Shown piece after piece: positions 16,979 through 25,690 of a stretch of DNA of 64,000 nucleotides. Each line of letters opens with the position of its first letter. The stretch's first letter is position 1. Both the position numbers and the translations under genes were made by a program. This stretch comes from UBA7957 sp965222695 (GTDB lineage Bacteria; Pseudomonadota; Gammaproteobacteria; Granulosicoccales; Granulosicoccaceae), in contig OZ244967.1 of NCBI GenBank assembly GCA_965222695.1, positions 5,022,001-5,086,000 of the forward strand. Reading direction: 5' to 3'. The notes beneath the pieces were generated by a model that saw nothing but the letters and a program-made list of their open reading frames with translations, was not told where the DNA came from and did no database searches.

Positions 16979-17271
16979 TCCAACTCTGGATTTGTTCTTC
17001 AGGGTTAATATCGACCCGGTGATTCTGGGCGTGTACGCGTCAAACAGCGTGCTATTTTTCACAAAACCTTGCCGCTCGTCGACTGTTTATTTGCCGCGGG
17101 GCAGGAAGCTTATCGTTCAGTCATGGCTGTGCATTTATCCGTCAACTTCAATAAATTCAATAAAAACAATGCTATAGAGTAATAAACATGCCTTCTTTTG
17201 CGGATTTTACACGTGCCCGCGATGATTTGTAATGAACGACTGTTCACGGGAACCGCTTTTTAGCTGGAGTA
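16979..17271. other. Intergenic region between dprA and topA
   Basis: 293 bases between the dprA stop and the topA start, holding the topA promoter region on the minus strand. In many relatives the small gene smg (DUF494) sits here; the space is too short for it and no frame resembling it is visible. No RNA gene or clear terminator was recognised. Confidence 0.5.
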
Positions 17272-18381
17272 CTAGCATCGAACATACCGGTTTGCCCCGC
17301 AGGCCTGTATCAGCCCTTCCATCTCCAGTATGAGCAACATCGAAGCGACATCCTGGGCCTGCAGGCCACTGTCGTCTATGATTTGATCTATGGACAGCGG
17401 TGAGTAATCCAGGCACTCCAAAAGTCGCCTGTACTGGGGGTCCAAACCGGAAGTCTTCTCAGTGGGATCCTGCGGCTCGGCGCTTTGTTGTTCAGGGAAG
17501 TGTAGAGAACCTATCTGTCCGGCCAGTTCCTCCAGAATATCGTCTGCGGTTTCAACCAGCTTTGCCCCTTGGCGTATCAATTGATGGCAGCCTCTGGCCA
17601 AGGGATTGTGGATCGAGCCAGGCATTGCCATCACTTCCCTGTTTTGTTCGGTTGCATGCCGTGCTGTCGTCAGCGAACCGCTTCGAACCGCGGCTTCTAC
17701 AACGAAAGTGCCGATGCTGAGTCCGCTGATAATGCGATTGCGCAGTGGAAAATACTGGGGCTTGGTGCTGGTTCCCAGGGGGAACTCACTGACCATTGCG
17801 CCGCTCTCCACAATTTCCAGCGCAAGGGACTTGTGTTTTGCAGGGTAAATCCTGTCCAGTCCTGTTGCTGCTACGGCCACGGTCAGGCCGCCCGCGTCAA
17901 GACATCCTCGATGTGCTTCACTGTCTATGCCCAATGCGAGCCCGCTTGTGATGGTGATGCCTTTTGCGGCGATAAAGGTCGCAAACTCGCGTGCGGTCTT
18001 AGCTGCCAGCGGAGTCGGTTTGCGGCTTCCGACCATGGCCAGTTGAGGAGTATGCAGAACATCTTTATCGCCAATCACATAGAGCACCAGTGGGGCGTTG
18101 TTGATGCTTGCCAGTCTTTGCGGGTAGAAGCGCGATCCATAGTTGATCAGATGATGGTGCTTCTTTTGGGACCACGTCAGTGCTTCATCGATCTTTTGTT
18201 CAGGGCTGCCGGAGGCTAAGGATTCCGCCTGTTTGCGGTTTAGGCCTGCGGCCATAAAATCGGATATTCCGGCCGCTGAAATGTCCTGGATGTCGGAGAA
18301 TTGGGACAGCAGTTTCCGGCCGCTGATCGGACCTATTCCTTTGGTAAAATGCAGCGTCAGGCAGAGGTGTAAATCATCCAT
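17272..18381 (-). CDS. dprA: DNA-processing protein DprA
   Basis: Binds incoming single-stranded DNA and loads RecA during natural transformation. 369 residues: N-terminal SAM-like region (LTLHFTKGIGPISGRKLL), the Rossmann-like DprA core (AMVGSRKPTPLAAKTAREFA, ITSGLALGIDSEAH, VVEAAVRSGSLTTARHA, MPGSIHNPLARGCHQLIRQG), and a C-terminal winged-helix domain (LSIDQIIDDSGLQAQDVASM, then LEMEGLI). All regions appear intact. Neighbours are the LysM gene upstream and topA downstream. Confidence 0.95.
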   Translation of the reverse strand: MDDLHLCLTLHFTKGIGPISGRKLLSQFSDIQDISAAGISDFMAAGLNRKQAESLASGSPEQKIDEALTWSQKKHHHLINYGSRFYPQRLASINNAPLVLYVIGDKDVLHTPQLAMVGSRKPTPLAAKTAREFATFIAAKGITITSGLALGIDSEAHRGCLDAGGLTVAVAATGLDRIYPAKHKSLALEIVESGAMVSEFPLGTSTKPQYFPLRNRIISGLSIGTFVVEAAVRSGSLTTARHATEQNREVMAMPGSIHNPLARGCHQLIRQGAKLVETADDILEELAGQIGSLHFPEQQSAEPQDPTEKTSGLDPQYRRLLECLDYSPLSIDQIIDDSGLQAQDVASMLLILEMEGLIQACGANRYVRC

Positions 18382-18449
18382 AATGTGTCAAGCCGGGTAA
18401 GAGGGGGCCTACCCTACTTGAGTCGGATCTGCTTGTCCATAGGATGGCA

Positions 18450-18475
18450 AAAGCCACTGTAATTTCAGTGGCTTT
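18450..18475 (-). terminator. Intrinsic terminator after the LysM gene
   Basis: AAAGCCACTG-TAATTT-CAGTGGCTTT: a perfect 10-bp stem with a 6-base loop, ending in TTT on either strand. It lies 43 bases after the LysM gene stop on the minus strand, and separates that gene from dprA. Confidence 0.65.
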
Positions 18476-18517
18476 GCGAGGAGTTCGGCGCTATTCTGGA
18501 ATTGGTGTTGACAGGCC

Positions 18518-19789
18518 CTAAACGCCAGCGACGGCGTCATGCAGATGAATCGGCCGGGTCGACTCCATAATCAGTCCGTAGCTGACTTTTTCAAAGGTAC
18601 GAAACACCATCAGCACCCCGATCCGCGTATTGGGGATATTCACATAGTCGTGAGGCTTTCCGCTGAAGCGGTCCTTAATCCGGCCTCCGCGGTGTTCAAT
18701 CGCCATAACATCACCGACTCTGACCCCTTCGCGCTTACCCATGTTGATCACAACAACCTGATTGCGGCCGCTCTGGCTGATGGCATTAAACAGCGACACA
18801 ACTTTGCCTTCACCTTCGATTTGCGGAACCCGTGGGAGGTAATTGTGAACCACAAAGTTCTGGTTTTGCGACATCACGCGGTCGCCCGCCAGTGTCTCCA
18901 TACGGGTGGCGGTAATCAACATTGTTGCCGGGTCGCCACTGTGTAAAAGGTTGCTGTCGCCCACATGGGTGATCTCGTAGCCTAATAATTCGTCGGTATC
19001 AGGGTCCCGCAATTCCTTGCTCTGGCGGAAGATTCCGTAGCTGGTTTGCTCCTCATTGAGATCGCCACGAACGTAGATCTGATGCCCGGCGGCACTGGCG
19101 AGACGACCTTCAAAATCACCGATGACATACGGGGCATTCTTGATGGTTTCCTCATCCACGACTCGGGGATAGACAAGAAACTGCTGTATCACGTCACCCG
19201 GAATCGTCGGTATGGCGTTTGCGAGTGATTGTTCGCGAACCGTGGGTGACAAATGCACCACGCCGCCGTCGTTTTCCGGCAAAGGATTGCTTTCGAAAGC
19301 GGACTGATCGCCGGATGCGGAATTCACGACGGTTCCGTCACGAGAAACCACGATCGTCGGTTTTCCGTTTATGTACTTCAAAGCGACTTCATCGCCAGGA
19401 TAGATAAGATGAGGATTTTCTATCTGCGGATTGACATCCCAGATTTCGGGCCATAGCCAGGGCTTTTTCAGAAATTTACCGGAAATATCCCACAGCGTAT
19501 CGCCTTTCTTGACGACGTAGGAATTCGGCCGATTTCGCTTTATAGACTTTTTCGCTTCTGTTTTGCGCTGTTGACGAGTGTCTTTTTTATCTAATCCGCC
19601 CGCGTCCGGATCAATCACTCGTGCGGTTCGAGGCTCATTGCTTTCCTCGTAATAGAAATCGGTGGACTCGCCTCCGGAAGCGTCCTCTTTTCCGGATAAC
19701 TTACTGAATGTATTACAAGCACTCAATGCGATCACTATTGCGGCTGATATAAACAGTGTTACGGATCTGCTGGCTAATTTGGTAAACAA
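18518..19789 (-). CDS. LysM domain lipoprotein
   Basis: About 423 residues with a signal peptide and lipobox (IALSACNTF), then a LysM domain (NSYVVKKGDTLWDISGKFLK) that binds peptidoglycan. It ends with a long C-terminal region containing GDRVMSQ and EGKVVSLFNAISQSGRNQVV. This is the conserved envelope protein found between dprA and def in many Gammaproteobacteria (PA0020-like). I favour TTG 19789, eight bases after GGAG and giving a clean signal peptide (MFTKLASRSV); GTG 19798 or ATG 19861 are alternatives. Divergent from def. Confidence 0.82.
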   Translation of the reverse strand: MFTKLASRSVTLFISAAIVIALSACNTFSKLSGKEDASGGESTDFYYEESNEPRTARVIDPDAGGLDKKDTRQQRKTEAKKSIKRNRPNSYVVKKGDTLWDISGKFLKKPWLWPEIWDVNPQIENPHLIYPGDEVALKYINGKPTIVVSRDGTVVNSASGDQSAFESNPLPENDGGVVHLSPTVREQSLANAIPTIPGDVIQQFLVYPRVVDEETIKNAPYVIGDFEGRLASAAGHQIYVRGDLNEEQTSYGIFRQSKELRDPDTDELLGYEITHVGDSNLLHSGDPATMLITATRMETLAGDRVMSQNQNFVVHNYLPRVPQIEGEGKVVSLFNAISQSGRNQVVVINMGKREGVRVGDVMAIEHRGGRIKDRFSGKPHDYVNIPNTRIGVLMVFRTFEKVSYGLIMESTRPIHLHDAVAGV

Positions 19790-20025
19790 GACTGTCACTC
19801 CGTCAATTATTCGGCAATACCGGTATCGGTTTAGAGCAGGTTTTTTTCGTTGCTGTCGCAATTCGAGCAGGATTTATGCCATTGAATTGTAGAGGACCGC
19901 TTAGCGGTATTTGCAGTGACCATGAGGCAACTTTCATGCACATCAGTAGTCTGTGACTATGGCTTGTTCCTGAATGGAGAAATGCCTGCTAAACTTCTCA
20001 ATTTATTGTTTAGAGTACAAGATAG

Positions 20026-20529
20026 ATGACGATTCGAAACATTCTCGTCTTTCCCCACCCGAACCTGCGTAAGAAAGCGGCAAAGGTTGAAACGGTTGAT
20101 GATTCCATACGTCGGCTGGTTGCGGATATGTTTGAAACCATGTACGACGCTCCGGGTATAGGTTTGGCCGCCACTCAGATAGATGTACATCAGCGCGTCA
20201 TCGTAATGGATGTTTCGGAGGAGAAAAATCAACCCTTGGTGTTTATCAATCCGCAATTGATAGACGAAGAAGGCGAGGAAGAATGCGAAGAAGGATGTTT
20301 GTCGGTTCCGGGTTTTTACGAATTCGTAAAACGCTCGGAGAAGGTTCGTGTCCGGGCGCTGAACGAGCAGGGGGAAGCCTTTGAAATGGATGCTGATGGA
20401 TTACTGGCTGTTTGTATTCAGCATGAAATAGACCATCTGAACGGGAAGGTATTTGTTGACTATATTTCTGTTCTCAAGCGCGACCGTATACGTAAAAAAC
20501 TGGAAAAGCTGCAACGAAAAGCAAGCTGA
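20026..20529 (+). CDS. def: Peptide deformylase
   Basis: Removes the formyl group from nascent proteins. 167 residues with all three motifs: GIGLAATQ, EEGCLSVPG (metal-binding cysteine) and QHEIDHLNG (two histidines and the catalytic glutamate). First gene of the def-fmt-rsmB group, divergent from the LysM gene across a 236-base region that must contain both promoters. Confidence 0.97.
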   Translation: MTIRNILVFPHPNLRKKAAKVETVDDSIRRLVADMFETMYDAPGIGLAATQIDVHQRVIVMDVSEEKNQPLVFINPQLIDEEGEEECEEGCLSVPGFYEFVKRSEKVRVRALNEQGEAFEMDADGLLAVCIQHEIDHLNGKVFVDYISVLKRDRIRKKLEKLQRKAS

Positions 20530-20639
20530 TTAAAGGCAGATTTCACTCTGGTACGGGAGCCGCTGTGCCTGTACTCAAATACCCTGGGCGGATTGCTACG
20601 TCTTTGAGCTGTCCTGAATAATAATAGGTAGCCCCGATC

Positions 20640-21587
20640 TTGAATTGTCATCAACTCCGCGTAGTATTTGCCGGCACGCCTGAATTTGCCCTTGAAGCCC
20701 TGCAGGCCGTTTTCAATTCCCCCCATCGACTCCTGGCCGTTTACACCCAGCCTGACCGTCCGTCGGGACGCGGAAGGAAACTCTCGCAAAGCCCGGTAAA
20801 ACGATTTGCACTGGAACGGGGAATTCCGGTTTACCAGCCGGATACCTTTAAAGACCGGCAAACTCAGAGTGAACTGGCCTCGTTAGAACCCGATATTATG
20901 GTGGTTGCCGCCTACGGTTTGATTTTGCCTGTTTCGGTGCTGAATATCCCCACGCTTGGCTGTATTAATATTCATGCCTCTCTTTTACCCCGATGGCGTG
21001 GTGCGGCGCCGATTCAACGGGCCATAGAAGCGGGGGATCCGGTATCCGGCGTAACCATAATGCAGATGGCAAGGGGATTGGACACTGGCGATATGCTGCT
21101 AAAACGACCGGTTAACATTGAACTGAATACCACCGCACGGCAGTTGCATGATGCGTTGGCTCAAATGGGCGGGCGGGCTGTGTTGGAGGTCTTGCCGAAA
21201 TTGTGTCAAGGCATGGTACAGGCAGAAGCGCAGGATGATTCGCATGCCACCTACGCCGACAAAATAGAGAAGCGGGATGCACGTATCGACTGGCGACTTC
21301 CCGCATTGCGGATCCACAAAAAAATCTGCGCCTTCAATCCCTTTCCGGTGGCCTATACCTACCTCGATGATAAGGCCGTGCGAATCTGGGACTCTGAGTT
21401 GTGCGCGCAGGCGCATGACTCCGGCGCTCAGCCCGGCGAAGTGATCGAAGCCTCCGACGATGGAATCCGCGTTGCCACCGGTGACGGGCAGATCCGGCTG
21501 TTAGCGCTTCAACTGCCGGGCAAAAAACCGCTTCAAAGCAGACAATTTCTTAACGGATGTCCGCTGGACGGGAAAAGTTTTGTCTGA
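20640..21587 (+). CDS. fmt: Methionyl-tRNA formyltransferase
   Basis: Formylates initiator methionyl-tRNA using 10-formyl-THF. 315 residues: LRVVFAGTPEFALEALQAV, PDRPSGRGRKL, the catalytic region INIHASLLPRWRGAAPIQRA and TIMQMARGLDTGDML, then the C-terminal OB-like domain. The start appears to be TTG 20640, as no ATG or GTG lies before the conserved LRVVFAGTPEF. The stop overlaps the rsmB start. Confidence 0.96.
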   Translation: MNCHQLRVVFAGTPEFALEALQAVFNSPHRLLAVYTQPDRPSGRGRKLSQSPVKRFALERGIPVYQPDTFKDRQTQSELASLEPDIMVVAAYGLILPVSVLNIPTLGCINIHASLLPRWRGAAPIQRAIEAGDPVSGVTIMQMARGLDTGDMLLKRPVNIELNTTARQLHDALAQMGGRAVLEVLPKLCQGMVQAEAQDDSHATYADKIEKRDARIDWRLPALRIHKKICAFNPFPVAYTYLDDKAVRIWDSELCAQAHDSGAQPGEVIEASDDGIRVATGDGQIRLLALQLPGKKPLQSRQFLNGCPLDGKSFV

Positions 21588-22902
21588 ATCTTTAAAGAAG
21601 GAACCACTGGCCGTTCGGGAAGCAGCAGTAGGTGTTTTATTGAATATTTTGTACGGGGGAGCGTCCGCATCGAGAGCATTACCGAAAATGTTGCCGTGTG
21701 TGGCGCACAGCGACCGAGCTCTCTTGCAGGAACTGTGCTTTGGTGTATTGCGATGGCAACCGCGCCTTGAAGCTTTGCAATCCATGTTGATGGACAAGCC
21801 TTTGCGCAGTAAAGACCGTGATATCCGGGTGCTGATCTGGCTGGGGCTTTATCAGCTGGATCACATGAGCATCCCCGCACACGCCGTCTTGCAGCAAACG
21901 GTACAAGTGGCAAAGTTACGGAATAAGTCCTGGGCCCGGGGGCTGGTCAATGCGGTGCTGCGCCGGTTTATCCGGCACAGTGAATCCATCGTGGAGCAGC
22001 TGGACGGAAACAGCGAAGTCCGCTATGCCCATCCCCGGTGGATTCTGGATCTCATGCAAACCGACTGGCCGGAACACTGGCCGGATATCGCCGATGCCGC
22101 CAACCGGCGGCCGCCCATGACTTTACGTATCAATCTAAACAAAGTCAGCCGGAAAGATTATATGGATCGGCTTACAGAGGCGGGTATGCCGTCCGCCGCC
22201 CACCCGCTTGCCCAATCCGCAGTCATTCTGAATAAACCGGTCAAGGTCGAATTATTGCCGGGATTCGAGCAAGGATGGGTCAGTGTTCAGGACGCGGGTG
22301 CTCAATTGGCGGCCGATCTTCTGACTCCCAAAGCAGGTGAGCGCATACTGGATGCCTGTGCGGCTCCCGGGGGCAAAACCTGTCATTTGTTAGAGCGGTG
22401 CACCGATTTGGATCTATTGGCGCTGGATCTGGATCAGGAACGATGTCGGAAAATCACGGAAAATCTGCAACGCCTCAGCCTTCAAGCGGTGGTAAAATGC
22501 GCCGATGCGGTACAGGCGGCACATTGGTGGGACGAAAAGCTGTTTGACGCAATATTGCTGGATGCGCCCTGTTCGGCGCTGGGCGTGCTTCGGCGGCACC
22601 CGGATATCAAAATCCTCCGAAAACCAGAGGATATTCAATCCCTGGCGGATCAGCAAAGCCGCTTGCTGCACGCCTTATGGCCATTACTGAAAACCGGGGG
22701 GCGTTTGCTGTACGCAACCTGCACGATCAGCAAACAGGAAAACAGCCGGCAGATAGCACGTTTTATTCATTCACAGAGGGATGCACAAAGTATTACTATT
22801 AATGCAGGCTGGGGCGAAAACGAGTCAAATGGCCGCCAGATATTGACCGGGGAATTCGGCATGGACGGATTTTTCTATGCCTTGATCAGAAAAACTCATT
22901 GA
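21580..22902 (+). CDS. rsmB: 16S rRNA (cytosine-967-C5) methyltransferase
   Basis: Methylates C967 of 16S rRNA. 440 residues: N-terminal NusB-like RNA-binding domain (ASRALPKML...DRALLQELCFGVLRW) and a C-terminal SAM domain with VQDAGAQLAADLL, DACAAPGGKTCHLLE, LLDAPCSALGVLRRHPDIK (cysteine) and YATCTISKQENSRQI (catalytic cysteine). Start TTG 21580 overlaps fmt by 8 bases; the family N-terminus is matched by REAAVGVLLNILY. Confidence 0.95.
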   Translation: MSESLKKEPLAVREAAVGVLLNILYGGASASRALPKMLPCVAHSDRALLQELCFGVLRWQPRLEALQSMLMDKPLRSKDRDIRVLIWLGLYQLDHMSIPAHAVLQQTVQVAKLRNKSWARGLVNAVLRRFIRHSESIVEQLDGNSEVRYAHPRWILDLMQTDWPEHWPDIADAANRRPPMTLRINLNKVSRKDYMDRLTEAGMPSAAHPLAQSAVILNKPVKVELLPGFEQGWVSVQDAGAQLAADLLTPKAGERILDACAAPGGKTCHLLERCTDLDLLALDLDQERCRKITENLQRLSLQAVVKCADAVQAAHWWDEKLFDAILLDAPCSALGVLRRHPDIKILRKPEDIQSLADQQSRLLHALWPLLKTGGRLLYATCTISKQENSRQIARFIHSQRDAQSITINAGWGENESNGRQILTGEFGMDGFFYALIRKTH

Positions 22903-23510
22903 TATGTGATTGGGAGACATCACTGAACCACATCGCTACAATACGGAAATATTCATCTGCGGTCATACTGCGTACGGCCTTGCTCGCAGTGGCGATGGCA
23001 TTCCCGGGTATATCCGCAGCCGCCGAACGCTTTCAATTCGAGAACGTCAATATATACAAGTCTGACGGCAGATACTACCTGGATGCGGATACAACGGTGC
23101 GAATGCGGCGCAGGCCTGCCGAGGCCTTGGAAAAAGGCGTGTCTTTGTATTTTGATATGCAGATCAGTGTTATCCGCCAACGCACCTGGTGGCCTGACAG
23201 CACAGTGCGTTCGATTTCCAAGCGGTATCGACTGTTTTACTTTGAGTTGACCAGACACTACAGAGTAACGGAAATCTACAGTGGTGAAACTCGCAGTTTT
23301 CGCACACTGGATGAAGCTAAGGAATATCTGGGAAACATTGAGGGCCTGCCGCTGATTGCAGTTAATGAAGTCAAGAATCCGTCCCGCTACAGGATACAAA
23401 TCCAAATCAAGCTCGATATTTCGGAGCTGCCCGCTCCGCTTCAAATACAAGCCTATACAACCCGGCGCTGGCGATTACAGAGCGACGTTACGGCATGGCC
23501 ACTGGACTGA
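22899..23510 (+). CDS. DUF4390 family exported protein
   Basis: About 203 residues with an N-terminal hydrophobic segment (ILRTALLAVAMAFPGISAAA) probably cleaved as a signal peptide, followed by the DUF4390 domain (YYLDADTTVRMRRRPAEAL, YFDMQISVIRQRTWWPD, KRYRLFYFELTRHYRV). The function is unknown, but the gene is regularly found before ntrY-like kinases in this gene order. The start is uncertain: TTG 22899 overlaps the rsmB stop, while GGGAG near 22911 would serve a later start near 22923. It overlaps the kinase gene by 16 bases. Confidence 0.8.
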   Translation: MICDWETSLNHIATIRKYSSAVILRTALLAVAMAFPGISAAAERFQFENVNIYKSDGRYYLDADTTVRMRRRPAEALEKGVSLYFDMQISVIRQRTWWPDSTVRSISKRYRLFYFELTRHYRVTEIYSGETRSFRTLDEAKEYLGNIEGLPLIAVNEVKNPSRYRIQIQIKLDISELPAPLQIQAYTTRRWRLQSDVTAWPLD

Positions 23511-25690
23511 CACAAAGACTGACCAGCAGCGTCGTATTAATGGCGACGCTGTTTGTCGTGTTGGTCTTGTCGCTGTATATTCTCAGCAACACAGCCGAAA
23601 ATCTGGATCGCTTCGGTCGTTATTATTTCTGGTTGCTTCTGGCGGACGGGGCCGTGCTGGTTTTTATGGCGGTATTGATCGCCTCAAATTCCATCCACTT
23701 GATCAGGGAGTTTCGTCAGCGGGTAGCGGGATCACGCTTGACCGTAAAGCTGATCGTGATATCGGTTTTCCTCGCGCTGGTCCCCGTATCTTTGGTTTAC
23801 ATGTTTTCGGTGAAATTTCTGCGCACCAGCATCGACAGTTTTTTTGATGTCAATATCGAAGAAGTTCTGGATGACGCGCTTGAACTGAGCCGGGACTCAC
23901 TGGCGCTGCAGATGCGCGTGATGAGACGTGTTACCACCGACATTGCCGCACAGCTGAACGATATTTCCAAAGAGGAATCGGTAGACGAACTCAGTGCCAT
24001 TGGTGCCAGAGTTGAGGCTTCAGAGCTGACATTACTCGATGGAGAAAACAATGTTATTGCCGCCGCTGGTTTTTCCGGCGCTATTTCACTGACTCCGGAT
24101 CGGCCGGACGATGACCTGGCCGCCCGTGCCAGAGCGGGTATTCCTTATGTGGGTGTGGATCCGATCGGCGATGGAGATCTGGTCATTCGTGTCATTGTAC
24201 CCGTGCTTACCGGCGATCCGGTGCGGGGGAACAACGTATTGCAAGCTCTGTATCCGGTCGGTCAAAAATCCAATGAGATGGCCGTCAGTGTGCAGGAAAG
24301 CTACCAGCGCTACCAGCAAATGGTATTTCTCAGCAAACCCTTGAAACTGGGCTCGATACTGACACTCTCACTGGCTCTGATGCTGAGTGTGTTAACGGCC
24401 CTGTGGTTCGCTTTTTATGCGGCGCGGCGCATGATGGTGCCCATTCATGATTTGGTGGAGGGGACCAAGCAAGTCGCCGAGGGCGACTATTCGATCCGGA
24501 TTTACAAGCACGGTGACGACGAGCTGCGTTACCTGGTTGATTCGTTCAACGATATGACGGATCGCCTGGAAAAGTCCAGTTTACAGGCCAGGCAAAACAG
24601 GGAGAATCTGGAAAGCCAGCGAGCTTACCTGGAAACTGTGCTCAGACATGTTTCGACGGGCGTAATTACCTTGGGGCCCGAAGGTCAGTTGAATACGGCC
24701 AATGATGCTGCTGCCGGAATTCTCAGCAACGAGCTGTACGACTATTTTGGCCGAAGTTTGCAAAATGATCAGGATCAGACCAGTTTGATTCATCAGTTTT
24801 ATATACTCAATCAACGACACCTGATATCGGGTCAGGACTGGTCTCATGAGATTGAGGTTTTTCACAAACAGGGGCGCAGGCTGTTACTTTGCAGGGGTGC
24901 ACAGCTGCGCGATTCGTATGGTCATATTGCAGGTGTGGTAATAGTATTTGATGATATTACGGCTATTGTTCAGTCGCAGCGAAATGCCGCCTGGAGTGAG
25001 GTTGCAAGACGTTTGGCACATGAGATTAAGAATCCGCTGACGCCAATACAATTGTCCGCTGAGCGGCTGCGGCGAAAGTATCTGGACAGGATGCAAGGCG
25101 AGGATGCCGAGTTGCTTGATCGCCTGACACACACCATTGTACAGCAAGTGGATGCAATGAAGTCTATGGTCAAGGCGTTCGCTGAATACGCAGACACACC
25201 AAACGTTCATTTTAGCCGGACCGATATTAATCAACTGATCCTGGAAGTGGTTGATCTGTACCGCGATGTTGACGACAGTGTCAATATCACCGCTCAGCTT
25301 TCAACCAATCTGCCTGCGATTTCGGCCGATGCGACTCGTATTCGCCAGCTCTTGCATAATCTCATCAAAAACGCGCTGGAAGCTCAGAAAGAAACGGAAA
25401 ATCCCCTGGTCATAGTGTCCACCCGATTGATTGATAAGCGGGTGCTCGAATTGCGGGTTGAAGACGGCGGACCCGGTATATCACTTGAGTTGCTTGATAA
25501 ATTATTTGAACCTTATGTAACATCCAAACCAAAAGGTACAGGTTTGGGTCTTGCGATTGTAAAGAAAATCGTAGAGGAACATAACGGTTTGGTGTTTGCA
25601 CAAAACAGAGAAAGTGGTGGCGGCTGTTTGATTTTACATTTTCCTGTTCCATCAGCTGTCACTCAGCTAGAGGTAAAAGCAAATGGGTGA
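23495..25690 (+). CDS. ntrY: NtrY-like sensor histidine kinase
   Basis: 731 residues. Transmembrane segments near 10-30, 45-65, 85-105 and 280-305 surround a periplasmic sensor region. A HAMP domain follows (ARRMMVPIHDLVEGTKQVAE), then a PAS domain (about 370-480), a HisKA box with ARRLAHEIKNPLTPIQLSAE, and an HATPase domain with LIKNALEAQ, VEDGGPGIS and GTGLGLAIVKKIVEEHNG. It should phosphorylate the NtrX-like protein encoded next (8-base overlap). The pair is a conserved orphan NtrYX-type system of this locus and need not sense nitrogen; envelope or redox sensing is possible. Confidence 0.88.
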   Translation: MATGLTQRLTSSVVLMATLFVVLVLSLYILSNTAENLDRFGRYYFWLLLADGAVLVFMAVLIASNSIHLIREFRQRVAGSRLTVKLIVISVFLALVPVSLVYMFSVKFLRTSIDSFFDVNIEEVLDDALELSRDSLALQMRVMRRVTTDIAAQLNDISKEESVDELSAIGARVEASELTLLDGENNVIAAAGFSGAISLTPDRPDDDLAARARAGIPYVGVDPIGDGDLVIRVIVPVLTGDPVRGNNVLQALYPVGQKSNEMAVSVQESYQRYQQMVFLSKPLKLGSILTLSLALMLSVLTALWFAFYAARRMMVPIHDLVEGTKQVAEGDYSIRIYKHGDDELRYLVDSFNDMTDRLEKSSLQARQNRENLESQRAYLETVLRHVSTGVITLGPEGQLNTANDAAAGILSNELYDYFGRSLQNDQDQTSLIHQFYILNQRHLISGQDWSHEIEVFHKQGRRLLLCRGAQLRDSYGHIAGVVIVFDDITAIVQSQRNAAWSEVARRLAHEIKNPLTPIQLSAERLRRKYLDRMQGEDAELLDRLTHTIVQQVDAMKSMVKAFAEYADTPNVHFSRTDINQLILEVVDLYRDVDDSVNITAQLSTNLPAISADATRIRQLLHNLIKNALEAQKETENPLVIVSTRLIDKRVLELRVEDGGPGISLELLDKLFEPYVTSKPKGTGLGLAIVKKIVEEHNGLVFAQNRESGGGCLILHFPVPSAVTQLEVKANG

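Noticed and set aside
17569..18219. 216-codon open frame opposite dprA
   Set aside because: Fully inside an intact dprA; the composition is that of a shadow frame, with many cysteines and no motif.
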